DNA of 64,000 bases, from assembly GCF_003568845.1 (NCBI RefSeq), contig NZ_CP030126.1, forward strand, positions 2,959,501 through 3,023,500. Reading direction: 5' to 3'. This stretch comes from Indioceanicola profundi (GTDB lineage Bacteria > Pseudomonadota > Alphaproteobacteria > Azospirillales > Azospirillaceae). The notes under the pieces are model-generated. The model searched no databases and had not been told where the DNA came from. It worked only from the letters and a program-made list of their open reading frames with translations. Each line of letters opens with the position of its first letter. Positions within the stretch are counted from its first letter, which is position 1. Of the stretch, positions 1 through 8,237 are shown piece after piece. A program made the position numbers and the translations under genes.

Positions 1-139
1 GGCGGAGGAGCTGTTCGCCCGCCTGCCCCCCGGTCCCAACCAGCTCCGCCGCTTCCCCCATTGCGGGCACGGCGTCTTCCGCGACGATCCCGATGCGGCG
101 CTGGAGGCGATCCGCGGATTCCTCCAGCAGCTTGGCTGA
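1..139 (+). CDS. C-terminal end of an alpha/beta hydrolase (partial)
   Basis: Only the last 45 codons are present, read in the frame starting at base 2 and ending in TGA at 137-139. The peptide contains PHCGHGVFRDDPDAAL followed by an amphipathic helix. This is the usual context of the catalytic histidine of alpha/beta-hydrolase-fold esterases and proline-iminopeptidase-like enzymes: H in a CGHG turn, then D-P-x-A and a last helix. The nucleophile and acid lie upstream of the window, so the substrate cannot be inferred. It reads towards ppa but is separated from it by 200 bases. Confidence 0.6.
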   Translation, partial: AEELFARLPPGPNQLRRFPHCGHGVFRDDPDAALEAIRGFLQQLG

Positions 140-140
140 T

Positions 141-163
141 GGGCATCCGCCTTCCGGACGCCC
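141..163 (+). terminator. weak hairpin after the hydrolase gene
   Basis: GGGC and TCC pair with GGA and GCCC around one A-C mismatch, with a 7-base loop, 2 bases after the stop codon. Only CTCCTT follows, not a clear T-run, so termination here is uncertain. Confidence 0.3.
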
Positions 164-340
164 ACTCCTTCAGCTCAGACTTTCGGGAGCCTTCGTATGC
201 GGCGCAATCGCGCGGGATGCACGCCTTACGGACGCTTCATTTCGCTACTGCACTCGCATAGACTGCCCGGCGCATCACCCCGGACCCCGCTCAGCATGGG
301 CCGGGTTTCAAGGAAACGCCAGCAGCAAGAAGGCTGAGCC

Positions 341-880
341 ATGGACATCACCAAGATCCCCGTCGGCAAGAATCCGCCGTGGGACATCAACGTCGTCATT
401 GAGATCCCGCAGGGCGGCCAGCCCGTGAAGTATGAGTTGGACAAGGATTCCGGCGCCCTGTTCGTCGACCGTTTCCTGCATACGGCGATGTTCTATCCGG
501 CCAATTACGGCTTCGTGCCGCACTCCCTGGCCCTCGACGGCGACCCGATGGACGTGATGGTGGTCGGCACTACCCCCGTGGTGCCGGGCGTGATCCTGCG
601 CTCCCGCCCGATCGGCGTGCTGATCATGGAAGACGATGCCGGCGTGGATGAGAAGATCCTGGCCGTGCCGGTGGACAAGCTGCACCCCTTCTATTCCAAC
701 ATCGCCAGCTACCGGCAGCTTCCCCAGATCCTGGTGGAGCAGATCTCCCACTTCTTCGAGCACTACAAGGACCTCGAGCACGGCAAGTGGACGCGCATCG
801 TCCGCTGGGGCGAGGCCGACGAGGCCGCCAGCCTGATCGAGGAAGCGATCAAGCGCGCCGGCGAGACGGGCGAGGGCTGA
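341..880 (+). CDS. ppa: inorganic pyrophosphatase
   Basis: A family I soluble inorganic pyrophosphatase of 179 residues, the usual bacterial length. It hydrolyses cytosolic diphosphate to phosphate with Mg2+ and so pulls biosynthetic reactions forward. The metal-binding signature DGDPMD is at residues 66-71. The conserved active-site stretch FYPANYGFVP is at 51-60, and the N-terminal IEIPQGGQPVKYE region carries the conserved glutamate and lysine. The ATG follows an AAGAAGG ribosome-binding site. The gene stands alone and ends in a strong intrinsic terminator at 906-943. Confidence 0.97.
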   Translation: MDITKIPVGKNPPWDINVVIEIPQGGQPVKYELDKDSGALFVDRFLHTAMFYPANYGFVPHSLALDGDPMDVMVVGTTPVVPGVILRSRPIGVLIMEDDAGVDEKILAVPVDKLHPFYSNIASYRQLPQILVEQISHFFEHYKDLEHGKWTRIVRWGEADEAASLIEEAIKRAGETGEG

Positions 881-905
881 TCCCGCCCCGATGCGGAGGC
901 GGGAG

Positions 906-943
906 ATGGGCGGGCCGGTGCCACCGGACCGCCCATTTCTTTT
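906..943 (+). terminator. intrinsic terminator of ppa
   Basis: ATGGGCGG (906-913) pairs with CCGCCCAT (929-936). Inside it CCGGT pairs with ACCGG around a 3-base loop, giving a long GC-rich stem followed directly by TTCTTTT. Confidence 0.9.
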
Positions 944-953
944 GGACCTGTGA

Positions 954-2093
954 ATGGACTTGGGACAACTCGACGCCGCCCTCCGGCTTGGCGGCATGAC
1001 CATGCTGCTGTTCCTTGCTTGGCTGCTGTTCCGGCAGCGGCGCACGATCGGCATGCCCGCATTGCTGTTTCCGCCCATGGCGATCTGCCTGTCGGGTTTC
1101 CTCACCGGCAACACGCCCGATCTGGCGTTGCGCCTGTCCGGCGCGCCCGGTGCGATCGCCCATTTCGCCAGCGGCTGCACCGTCGTCTTCCTCTGGTGGT
1201 TCTGTCTGGCCTGCTTCGACCGGCAGTTCAGGCCCCGGGGCGGGGTGCTGGCGGTGGGACTATGCTGGATCGCCTTGGCCGCCGCCGATCGGGCCATCGC
1301 CGATCCGGCGCCGGCGCTGTCCTATACGCTGGTCGGGCTTGGCTTCGGGATCGTGGCGCATCTGGTCTGGCGGCTCTATGCCGAACGCGAAGGCGACCTG
1401 ATCCAGAAGCGCCATGATGCCAGGGCCATGATCGCTATGCTGCTCGGCGGTCTGCTGCTGACCGACCTTTCGATCGACCTGGTCTTCGGTTTCGCGTGGC
1501 GTCCCCTTCTTTTCGCCATGGCGCAGAACGTTGCGATCCTCGGCTTTTCGCTCTGGCTTGCGGGACGGGTCCTGACCGCCCGGTCGGACGTGCTCAGCTT
1601 CGATGGCGCCGCCCTGGCCGCGCCATCGCCGTTGCCGCCCACGGAGGACATTGAGGATCGAACGGCGGACGGCGCGCTGCGGCAGCGGTTGGCCGCGCTG
1701 ATGGAGGTGGAGCGGATTCACCTCGATCCGGACCTGACCTTCGCCATGTTCGTGCAGCGGATGAACGCGCCTGAACGGGCCGTCCGGAAGCTGGTGAACC
1801 ACGAGCTGGGCTTCGACCATTTCCGCTCCTTCTTGAACCACTATCGTGTCATGGAGGCTCGGAAGCTATTGGCGGACCCCGGCCGTTCCGCTGACAAGCT
1901 GATCGCGATCGCACTCGACAGCGGCTTCGCATCTCTCCCGAGCTTCAATCGCGTCTTCCGCGCCAACGAGGCGTGTACGCCCGGCGAGTACAGGGACGCG
2001 GCCCTGGCCGCCCGATCCACGGCCCAGAACAGTGATTTTCCGGCGGAATCGTCCTCCGGGCCGTGTTTCGAGAAACGATCAGCCGCCTTTTGA
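954..2093 (+). CDS. AraC-family regulator with an N-terminal membrane domain
   Basis: 379 residues. The first ~205 residues are a run of about six or seven hydrophobic segments (e.g. around 15-31, 37-53, 98-113, 160-180). They are followed by a hydrophilic linker and an AraC/XylS double helix-turn-helix at about 245-350, ending in the family-typical FNRVFRANEACTPGEYR. Membrane-anchored AraC proteins of this layout are known in many proteobacteria; the signal is presumably sensed in the membrane, but nothing here identifies it. It starts just past the ppa terminator. The CPBP protease 60 bases downstream on the same strand could be co-transcribed. Confidence 0.85.
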   Translation: MDLGQLDAALRLGGMTMLLFLAWLLFRQRRTIGMPALLFPPMAICLSGFLTGNTPDLALRLSGAPGAIAHFASGCTVVFLWWFCLACFDRQFRPRGGVLAVGLCWIALAAADRAIADPAPALSYTLVGLGFGIVAHLVWRLYAEREGDLIQKRHDARAMIAMLLGGLLLTDLSIDLVFGFAWRPLLFAMAQNVAILGFSLWLAGRVLTARSDVLSFDGAALAAPSPLPPTEDIEDRTADGALRQRLAALMEVERIHLDPDLTFAMFVQRMNAPERAVRKLVNHELGFDHFRSFLNHYRVMEARKLLADPGRSADKLIAIALDSGFASLPSFNRVFRANEACTPGEYRDAALAARSTAQNSDFPAESSSGPCFEKRSAAF

Positions 2094-2153
2094 TGCGACC
2101 GCAGCGAGCGACAGGGGCATAGATGCGCGCGCCAACTATCTGAGAGCAACAGC

Positions 2154-2867
2154 GTGAACGCCCTGATCGGACTTTGTGGAACCCTCGTCCTCCTGCTGCT
2201 CGTCGGAGGATTGATCGGCATTCTGGATCGCGAGCGCTTCGCGCCGCGCTGGCTGCTGATCGCCGCCCTGCTTGTGGCAATCAACGATGCCTTGCTCACC
2301 CGCATCTACCGCACGATACCCAATCTGATAGAGGGCGATCGGAACTGGCAGGGAATGCTGCTGGCGCTGATCGCGACCCTGGCGATTGCGGCACTTCCGA
2401 TGTTCGGGTGGCGCCGGGTCGGCCTGACGCTCGCGCAGGCATCGGGAAGCCTCAAATCCGCTCTGCCCGTCCTGGCGCTGTACTGCGCATTCTTCGTCGT
2501 CATCGCGGTGGCGTTTCCAAGCGGTCCGACGAGCGCCGAAGACATCGCGTTCCAGCTCACCATGCCGGGGCTGGCGGAAGAAGCGTTCTATCGCGGCCTC
2601 CTGCTATTCGCCCTCGACCGGGCATATACCGGCCGCGTGCATTTCCTTGGCGTCGACTGGGGTTGGGGCGCAGTGCTGTCATCCCTTCTGTTCGGCATGG
2701 CGCACGCGTTCGGTTTCTCCAATGGTCAGTTCTCGTTCGACGCGCTCACCATGGCCCTGACGGCGCTTCCTTCTTTCATCGGTGTCTGGCTGAGATTGCG
2801 GACCGGCAGCCTGCTGCTGCCGATCGTGATGCACAACTTCGGAAACTCCATATCGACATTGATATAG
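2154..2867 (+). CDS. CPBP-family intramembrane glutamic protease
   Basis: 237 residues with about seven or eight hydrophobic helices. The family (Rce1/CAAX-protease and bacteriocin-processing type) is recognised by E142-E143-x3-R147 (EEAFYR), H184 in MAHAFGF and H227 in MHNFGN, all present. It should cleave substrates within the inner membrane; the substrate is unknown. The start is GTG at 2154; no upstream in-frame ATG looks better. It follows the membrane-bound AraC regulator at 60 bases, suggesting, but not proving, a functional link. Confidence 0.88.
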   Translation: MNALIGLCGTLVLLLLVGGLIGILDRERFAPRWLLIAALLVAINDALLTRIYRTIPNLIEGDRNWQGMLLALIATLAIAALPMFGWRRVGLTLAQASGSLKSALPVLALYCAFFVVIAVAFPSGPTSAEDIAFQLTMPGLAEEAFYRGLLLFALDRAYTGRVHFLGVDWGWGAVLSSLLFGMAHAFGFSNGQFSFDALTMALTALPSFIGVWLRLRTGSLLLPIVMHNFGNSISTLI

Positions 2868-3156
2868 CGCCCGCATCTTGCACGACGGGCCCAGGCAAGC
2901 GGACCGTTGGAAAACCAACTGGAACCGATGCCCGCCGGCAGCCCGGCAGCGACATCGGCAACGTTCCATGGAAGGATCGATCCGGGTCATGGCGGCCTGC
3001 GTAGCGACGTCAGCGGACAGGGCCGGCGGGACCCGAAAGGGCTGGCCCCTCGCCTTTTGACCCACATCATCGCCGCGGATTTCCATTCCTTTACCCTGTC
3101 GGCACGGGTTGTTCGCCCGCACATTTGTTCTGCCGCCGAAAGGGAGCCCGCAGCCG

Positions 3157-5865
3157 ATGACCATCCGCAACCTGGACCGACTGCTGAAGCCGACCTCCAT
3201 CGCACTGATCGGGGCAAGCCGCCGGGAGCGGTCGGTCGGGCAGGTCGTTGCGCGGAACCTGTTCAATGCCGGGTTCGACGGGCCGATCATGCCGGTCAAC
3301 CCGAAGGAGCGCTCGATCGAGGGGGTGCTGGCCTATCCCTCCGTCGCGGACCTTCCCATGGTCCCGGACCTGGCCGTGATCGCCACTCCGCCGCACACCG
3401 TGCCCGGCCTGATCGCCGAGCTGGGGGAGCGGGGCACGAAGTCCGCCATCGTCATCTCCGCCGGCTTCGCCGAGCTGGGCGAGGAGGGCATGCGGCTGCA
3501 GCAGCAGGTGCTGGATGCCGCCAAGCCGCATCTGCTGCGCATCATCGGGCCGAACTGCCTGGGCGTGATGGTGCCGTCCTGGGGGCTGAACGCCAGCTTC
3601 GTGCATGTGCCGCCGCTGAAGGGCGACATCGCGCTGGTGGCGCAGTCGGGCGCGGTGGTCACCAGCATCGTGGACTGGGCGACGCCCAAGGGCATCGGCT
3701 TTTCCCACCTGATCAGCCTGGGCGCCATGGCCGACGTGGATTTCGGCGACCTGCTGGACTATCTGGCCCAGGATTCGGGCGTGCGCGCCATCTGCCTGTA
3801 TGTGGAGGCGGTGACCCACGCGCGGAAGTTCATGAGCGCCGCCCGCACTGCCGCCCGTTCCAAGCCCGTCATCGTCATCAAGGCCGGCCGCAGCGAGGAG
3901 GCGGCGAAGGCCGCCAGCTCCCACACCGGCGCGCTGGCCGGGGCGGACGAGGTCTATGACGCCGCCTTCCGCCGCGCCGGCATGCTGCGCGTCGGTGAGC
4001 TGGACGAGCTGTTCGATGCCGTGGAGACGCTGGCCACCGGCGTGAAGATCGAGGGCGACCGGCTGGCCATCCTGACCAATGGCGGCGGCATCGGCGTGCT
4101 GGCCACCGACGCGCTGATCACCGGCGGCGGCAGGCTGGCCGAGCTGTCGCCGGAAACCATCCAGAAGCTGAACGGCGTCCTGCCCCCGACATGGAGCCGC
4201 GGCAACCCGGTGGACATCATTGGCGACGCCAACGGCAAGCGCTATGCCGACGCGCTGAAGATCCTGCTGGAGGACCGCGGCTGCGACGCCGTGCTGGTCC
4301 TGAACTGCCCCACCGCCGTGGCCGACAGCGAGGAGGCGGCGCGGGCCGTGGTGGAGGTGCTGTCCCACAGAACCGGCGGCGGCATCCGCAGGGCGCCGGT
4401 GCTGACGAGCTGGCTTGGCGAATATGCGGCGGCCGATGCCCGCAAGCTGTTCACCCAGGCCCGCATCCCGGACTACGCCACCCCGAACCAGGCCGTCCGC
4501 GCCTTCATGCATCTGGTCCGCTACCGCCGGAACCAGGAGCTGCTGATGGAGACGCCGCCCAGCGTACCGGAGCAGTTCGAGGTGGATATGAAATCCGCCC
4601 GCGCCCTGGTGGACCGGGCGCTGGAGGAGGGCCGGTCCTGGCTGTCGGAGTACGAGGCCAAGGAAATCCTGCGCGCCTATGGCATCCCCGCCGTGCAGAC
4701 CGTGGTGGCCGCCACCCCGGCGGAGGCGGAGCGGGCGGCCAAGAGGCTGGGCGGACGCATCGCGCTGAAGATCCTGTCGCCCGACATCATCCACAAGTCC
4801 GACATGGGCGGCGTGGCCCTGAATCTATCCCCCGCCCAGGTCTGGGCGGAGGCGGAGGCGATGCTGGAGCGCATGCGCAGCGCCGTGCCCGACGCCCGGA
4901 TCGAGGGCTTCACCGTGCAGGAGATGGCCCACCGCCCCGGTGCCCACGAGCTGATCGTGGGCATGGTGGACGACATGCTGTTCGGGCCGGTGATCCTGTT
5001 CGGCCAGGGCGGCACCTCGGTGGAGGTGGTGGACGACAAGGCGTTGGCCCTGCCGCCGCTGAACATGAACTTGGCGAAGGAGATGATGTGCCGCACCCGG
5101 GTGAACCGGCTGCTGCAGGGCTACCGCTCCCGCCCGGCGGCCGACCAGGACGCCATCGCCCTGGCCCTGATAAAGGTCAGCCAGCTCGTCACCGATTTCC
5201 CGGAGATCGCGGAGCTGGACATCAACCCGCTCTTCGCCGACGAGGCCGGCGTGCTGGCGCTGGACGCCCGCATCCGGGTGGCGAAGCCGAAGCTGGTGGG
5301 CAAGGCCACCAGCCGCCTGGCGATCCGCGCCTATCCGAAGAAGCTGGAGCACAAGGCCGTGCTGCGCGACGGGCGCGAGTTCCTGATCCGTCCGATCCGG
5401 CCGGAGGATGAGCCGCTGATCCACGAGATGGTGGCAAACACGGCGATGGAGGATCTGCGGCTGCGCTTCTTCGCGCCGATGAAGCGCCTGTCCCACCAGA
5501 TGGCCGCCCGCCTGACCCAGATCGACTATGACCGCGAGATGGCGCTGATCGCCGCCTGCCGGGTGCCGGACGAGGCCGGCGGGCAGCGCGAGGCCATCTA
5601 CGGCACCGTCCGCATCACCGCCGATCCCGACAATGAGCGGGCCGAATATGCGGTGCTGGTGCGCACGGAGATGAAGGGCAAGGGGCTGGGATATCTGCTG
5701 ATGCGGGAAATCCTGGCCTATGCCAAGTCGCGCGGCATCCGGGAAGTCTTCGGCGAGGTGCTGCGGGAGAACACCAGCATGCTGGGGCTGTGCCGCGAGC
5801 TGGGCTTCCATCATCACGACAATCCCGACGATCCGGGCATCGTGGAGGTCAGCTACCGGTTCTAG
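3157..5865 (+). CDS. ADP-forming acyl-CoA synthetase fused to a GNAT acetyltransferase
   Basis: 902 residues when started at the ATG at 3157, which has AAAGGGAG upstream; an extension to 3109 adds 16 residues and no recognisable domain. Domains in order: CoA-binding Rossmann domain (about 8-105, IALIGASRR), succinyl-CoA-ligase-like domain with the phosphohistidine loop SSHTG (H256), ATP-grasp_5 domain (about 465-690) and a GNAT domain (about 720-895, with KGKGLGYLLM as the acetyl-CoA loop). This is the Pat/AcuA-like architecture. Such enzymes either make acyl-CoA with ADP release or act as protein lysine acetyltransferases that control acetyl-CoA synthetase. Because H256 is retained, catalysis by the ligase half remains possible. 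It is monocistronic. Confidence 0.93.
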   Translation: MTIRNLDRLLKPTSIALIGASRRERSVGQVVARNLFNAGFDGPIMPVNPKERSIEGVLAYPSVADLPMVPDLAVIATPPHTVPGLIAELGERGTKSAIVISAGFAELGEEGMRLQQQVLDAAKPHLLRIIGPNCLGVMVPSWGLNASFVHVPPLKGDIALVAQSGAVVTSIVDWATPKGIGFSHLISLGAMADVDFGDLLDYLAQDSGVRAICLYVEAVTHARKFMSAARTAARSKPVIVIKAGRSEEAAKAASSHTGALAGADEVYDAAFRRAGMLRVGELDELFDAVETLATGVKIEGDRLAILTNGGGIGVLATDALITGGGRLAELSPETIQKLNGVLPPTWSRGNPVDIIGDANGKRYADALKILLEDRGCDAVLVLNCPTAVADSEEAARAVVEVLSHRTGGGIRRAPVLTSWLGEYAAADARKLFTQARIPDYATPNQAVRAFMHLVRYRRNQELLMETPPSVPEQFEVDMKSARALVDRALEEGRSWLSEYEAKEILRAYGIPAVQTVVAATPAEAERAAKRLGGRIALKILSPDIIHKSDMGGVALNLSPAQVWAEAEAMLERMRSAVPDARIEGFTVQEMAHRPGAHELIVGMVDDMLFGPVILFGQGGTSVEVVDDKALALPPLNMNLAKEMMCRTRVNRLLQGYRSRPAADQDAIALALIKVSQLVTDFPEIAELDINPLFADEAGVLALDARIRVAKPKLVGKATSRLAIRAYPKKLEHKAVLRDGREFLIRPIRPEDEPLIHEMVANTAMEDLRLRFFAPMKRLSHQMAARLTQIDYDREMALIAACRVPDEAGGQREAIYGTVRITADPDNERAEYAVLVRTEMKGKGLGYLLMREILAYAKSRGIREVFGEVLRENTSMLGLCRELGFHHHDNPDDPGIVEVSYRF

Positions 5866-5882
5866 GGCGGCCGCGGCGGGGG

Positions 5883-5912
5883 TTGACGGTCGGCCGCCCC
5901 GGATCGGATAAG
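5883..5912 (+). promoter_or_regulatory. candidate sigma-70 promoter for the XRE-PAS gene
   Basis: TTGACG (5883-5888) and GATAAG (5907-5912) are separated by 18 bases and lie 27 bases upstream of the ATG at 5939. The match is 5/6 at -35 and 4/6 at -10. It overlaps a GC hairpin formed by GGGCGGCCG at 5865 and its complement at 5891. Confidence 0.4.
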
Positions 5913-5938
5913 AACCCCTGTCCACAGGGAGCGGCACC

Positions 5939-6514
5939 ATGGGCAGAACCCCGACCCCGGCAGCCACAATGCTCCCGCATCCGGGACTGCGCCTGCGCCG
6001 TCTCCGCCGGCTGCGGGGGATCAAGCAATCCGCCATGGCGGAAATGGCCGGCGTCACCCAGGCGACGGTGTCCCGATGGGAGAAGGGCGCGCTGCGGCCC
6101 GACCCCCATGTGGTCGAGACCGTGCTGCGGCACCTCGCCCGGAGCCGGCCCGGAAGCGGCGACGCGGCCTTGCGGCGTCTGGTCGAGAGTTCGCGCGCAC
6201 CGGTCCATCTGGTCACCGACGTGGACCACCGGCTGCTGGCCGCCTCCCCCGCCCGCGTGCGGGAATGGAACCGGGACTGCGCCGGCCTTCTCGGCACAAG
6301 CCTGTGGAGGTTCGCGACGCCGGAGATCCAGCAGGCCGAGCAGGGCCTCGCGCAGTGCGGCTGGTGGGAGGAGGAGTGCGTGGACCCGGTCGAGGTCCGC
6401 ACCGGTCCCGGGGCCGCAGGGCTGACCATCCGGGCGGGGTTGATGGTGTGGGAGCGGATATACCTTGCTGATGGAACGCCGGCGCGGCTCTGCACCACGG
6501 TCGCCTTCTCCTGA
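5939..6514 (+). CDS. XRE-family regulator with a C-terminal PAS-like sensor domain
   Basis: 191 residues. Residues ~15-70 form a lambda-repressor-like helix-turn-helix (IKQSAMAEMAGVTQATVSRW). Residues ~85-190 look like a PAS fold: VHLVTDVDHRLLAAS at its start, LLGTSLWRF in the middle and a LADGTPARLCTT final strand. HTH-PAS fusions bind DNA in response to a ligand or redox cue; no ligand-specific residues can be named here. The ATG has GGGAG 9 bases upstream. The next gene, an HD hydrolase, is 138 bases downstream in the same direction. Confidence 0.8.
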   Translation: MGRTPTPAATMLPHPGLRLRRLRRLRGIKQSAMAEMAGVTQATVSRWEKGALRPDPHVVETVLRHLARSRPGSGDAALRRLVESSRAPVHLVTDVDHRLLAASPARVREWNRDCAGLLGTSLWRFATPEIQQAEQGLAQCGWWEEECVDPVEVRTGPGAAGLTIRAGLMVWERIYLADGTPARLCTTVAFS

Positions 6515-6652
6515 CGGGGTCCCGACGGGCTTTCCGCATATTTTATGCGCTGACAGCCGCGCCCGACGGGGCTATGGCTGCCGGGAAGTGCCGGAAGCGT
6601 AGCCAGTATCGCAAAGGGGGCTGCCGCGGCGTGTTCGGAAAGGAACGGTCTC

Positions 6653-7309
6653 GTGAAATCGGATGCATGGCTGCACGCCCTCGACCCCCGCCTTGCCAGG
6701 CAGTTGGGCTTCCTCATGGAGGCGGATCGGCTGAAGGGCATCATCCGCGCCAACCGTATTTCCGACGGCACGCGGCGGGAGAACACGGCCGAGCATAGCT
6801 GGCACCTGTCGCTGTTCGCGATGGTGCTCGGCGAATGGGCGGTCGGAGAGGTCGACAGGTTCCGTGTCGTCGCCATGCTCATCCTGCACGACCTCGTGGA
6901 GATCGAATGCGGGGACACGCCGCTTTACGACGCCACGCTGTCCGCCAGCCAGGATGAGCGGGAGAAGCAGGCCGCCGACAGGATCTTCGGGCTGCTGCCG
7001 CCCGACCAGGAGGCCGAGTTCCGCAGCCTGTGGGAGGAGTTCGAGGCCGCCGAAACCATCGATGCCCGGTTCGCGAAGGCCCTGGACAGGTTGCAGCCGG
7101 TGTTGCTGAACCATGCCGTCGGCGGGGGCACCTGGACGGACTATGACGTAGATGTGGCGCGCTGCCGGGCGAAGACCGGCCGCATCCAGGAAGGCTCCGC
7201 CGTTCTCTGGCAGGCGGCGGAAGCCGTGTACAGGGATGCCGTCGCGAATGGCTGGCTGCGGCCGGCTCCGGATGCCAATGTCGAGGCCGCGGCGGAAGCG
7301 AGCCGCTGA
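6653..7309 (+). CDS. HD-domain hydrolase (YfbR-like)
   Basis: 218 residues starting at GTG 6653, with GGAAAGGAA upstream; no in-frame ATG near it has a better site. It has the HD-domain metal-binding set: H48 in NTAEHSWH, H79-D80 in ILHDLVE, and a later D. The N-terminal LDPRLARQLGFLMEADRLK pattern and overall length fit the HD_3/YfbR-like phosphohydrolase group, whose members dephosphorylate nucleoside monophosphates or related small phosphates. The precise substrate is not evident. It lies between an XRE-PAS regulator and a YjaB-like acetyltransferase, all on the plus strand. Confidence 0.88.
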   Translation: MKSDAWLHALDPRLARQLGFLMEADRLKGIIRANRISDGTRRENTAEHSWHLSLFAMVLGEWAVGEVDRFRVVAMLILHDLVEIECGDTPLYDATLSASQDEREKQAADRIFGLLPPDQEAEFRSLWEEFEAAETIDARFAKALDRLQPVLLNHAVGGGTWTDYDVDVARCRAKTGRIQEGSAVLWQAAEAVYRDAVANGWLRPAPDANVEAAAEASR

Positions 7310-7371
7310 GGCCGGGCCCGCACCGCCGGACAGCGATAGCATCTTCCGCCTGGGACCAGCATGGGCAGTCC

Positions 7372-7809
7372 ATGATCACCATCCGCAAATCCAGGCCCTC
7401 GGACCTGTCGGCGCTCATCGACATCTGGCGCAGTTCCGTCCGCGCCACGCACGGCTTCCTGTCGGAAGCGCATTTCCGGGAGATCGAAACCGTCGTGTCG
7501 GAGGCCTATCTTCCCCACGCCGACCTCTGGGTGGCTGCCGATGGCGAGGACCGGCCGGTCGGTTTCATGGGAATGACCGGCGCCCATGTCGACGCGCTGT
7601 TCGTCGGCGCCGAGCAGCGGGGCAAGGGGATCGGCCGGATGCTCCTCGCCCATGCGGAGCGGCTTTTCCCCGGCCTGACGGTGGATGTGAACGAACAGAA
7701 CCTGCAGGCCGTCGGCTTCTATCACCGTATGGGATTTACGGAAACGGGACGCTCCCCCACCGATGACGAGGGCCGCCCATATCCGCTCCTCCATCTCCGC
7801 AAGGGGTGA
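7372..7809 (+). CDS. GNAT acetyltransferase, YjaB-like
   Basis: 145 residues, full length for the family. From memory the protein closely follows Escherichia coli YjaB: IRKSRPSDLSALIDIWRSSV at the N-terminus, VDALFVGAEQRGKGIGRMLL as the acetyl-CoA pyrophosphate loop, VNEQNLQAVGFYHRMGF and a PYPLLHL end. YjaB binds acetyl-CoA; its physiological acceptor is not established. The gene is 62 bases after the HD hydrolase and may share its transcript. Confidence 0.88.
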   Translation: MITIRKSRPSDLSALIDIWRSSVRATHGFLSEAHFREIETVVSEAYLPHADLWVAADGEDRPVGFMGMTGAHVDALFVGAEQRGKGIGRMLLAHAERLFPGLTVDVNEQNLQAVGFYHRMGFTETGRSPTDDEGRPYPLLHLRKG

Positions 7810-7866
7810 GCGGTCGGCTTGGGGCGGCCAGATCGGGCGGATAGGGCGCGTCCGGTTTCCCTTGAC

Positions 7867-7887
7867 TTATCCACAGCTTTGTCCACC
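7867..7887 (+). other. DnaA-box pair upstream of a small gene
   Basis: TTATCCACA (7867-7875) is a perfect match to the classical DnaA box. TTGTCCACC (7879-7887) follows in the same orientation three bases later and matches at 7 of 9 positions. The pair lies 9 bases before the ATG at 7897. There is no origin-like AT-rich element nearby, so a regulatory or titration site is more likely than an origin, and chance is possible. Confidence 0.45.
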
Positions 7888-7896
7888 CAATTCAAC

Positions 7897-8172
7897 ATGC
7901 TTATCCCGCCCACCCCGCCCGTGGCTCCTGCCCAGCCCGCCGGCCCCAATCCGCAGCAGAATGCCGCGCTGGCGACGGCGGCCGTGACAGCGCAGCGTGT
8001 TGCCCGCCCGGTGCAGGCCCAGACGGCCCGGGCCGCGACGCCGGTGGGGCCTGTGGAAAAGGGCCGCACGGGGCAGCACGCCACCTTCCGCGGCCGCCAA
8101 TACGATGCGGAAGCCGAAACGGTGGAGCAGGAAACCCAGTCCAGCGGTTTCAAACTGGATGTGAGTGTTTAG
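7897..8172 (+). CDS. small proline/alanine-rich protein of unknown function
   Basis: 91 residues from the ATG at 7897. The frame is open further upstream, but that would run through the DnaA-box pair. The first half is low-complexity (PPTPPVAPAQPAGPNPQQ) and the C-terminal ~30 residues are polar and more protein-like (ATFRGRQYDAEAETVEQETQ, ending FKLDVSV). There is no signal peptide, membrane segment or recognised domain. Codon third positions are GC-rich like the neighbours, which supports coding. I do not recognise the family. Confidence 0.55.
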   Translation: MLIPPTPPVAPAQPAGPNPQQNAALATAAVTAQRVARPVQAQTARAATPVGPVEKGRTGQHATFRGRQYDAEAETVEQETQSSGFKLDVSV

Positions 8173-8195
8173 TGGGGTGGGATGGTGGCAAGCGG

Positions 8196-8226
8196 TGTCG
8201 GCCATGCTTTGCATGACCGACCTACG
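8196..8226 (+). repeat. REP-like hairpin, divergent copy
   Basis: A 31-base element in the convergent gap between the small gene and olsA. It matches the elements at 43182, 43267 (inverted) and 43717 in its outer parts (TGTCGGCCA and TGACCGACCTAC). The hairpin stem here is CATGC/GCATG, where the other copies have CACGC/GCGTG, so both sides of the stem changed together. Confidence 0.8.
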
Positions 8227-8237
8227 TTCGCGAATCC

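Noticed and set aside
5865-5899. A hairpin after the acyl-CoA synthetase as an intrinsic terminator
   Set aside because: A perfect 9-bp stem is formed, but its loop is long, there is no T-run, and it overlaps a candidate promoter.
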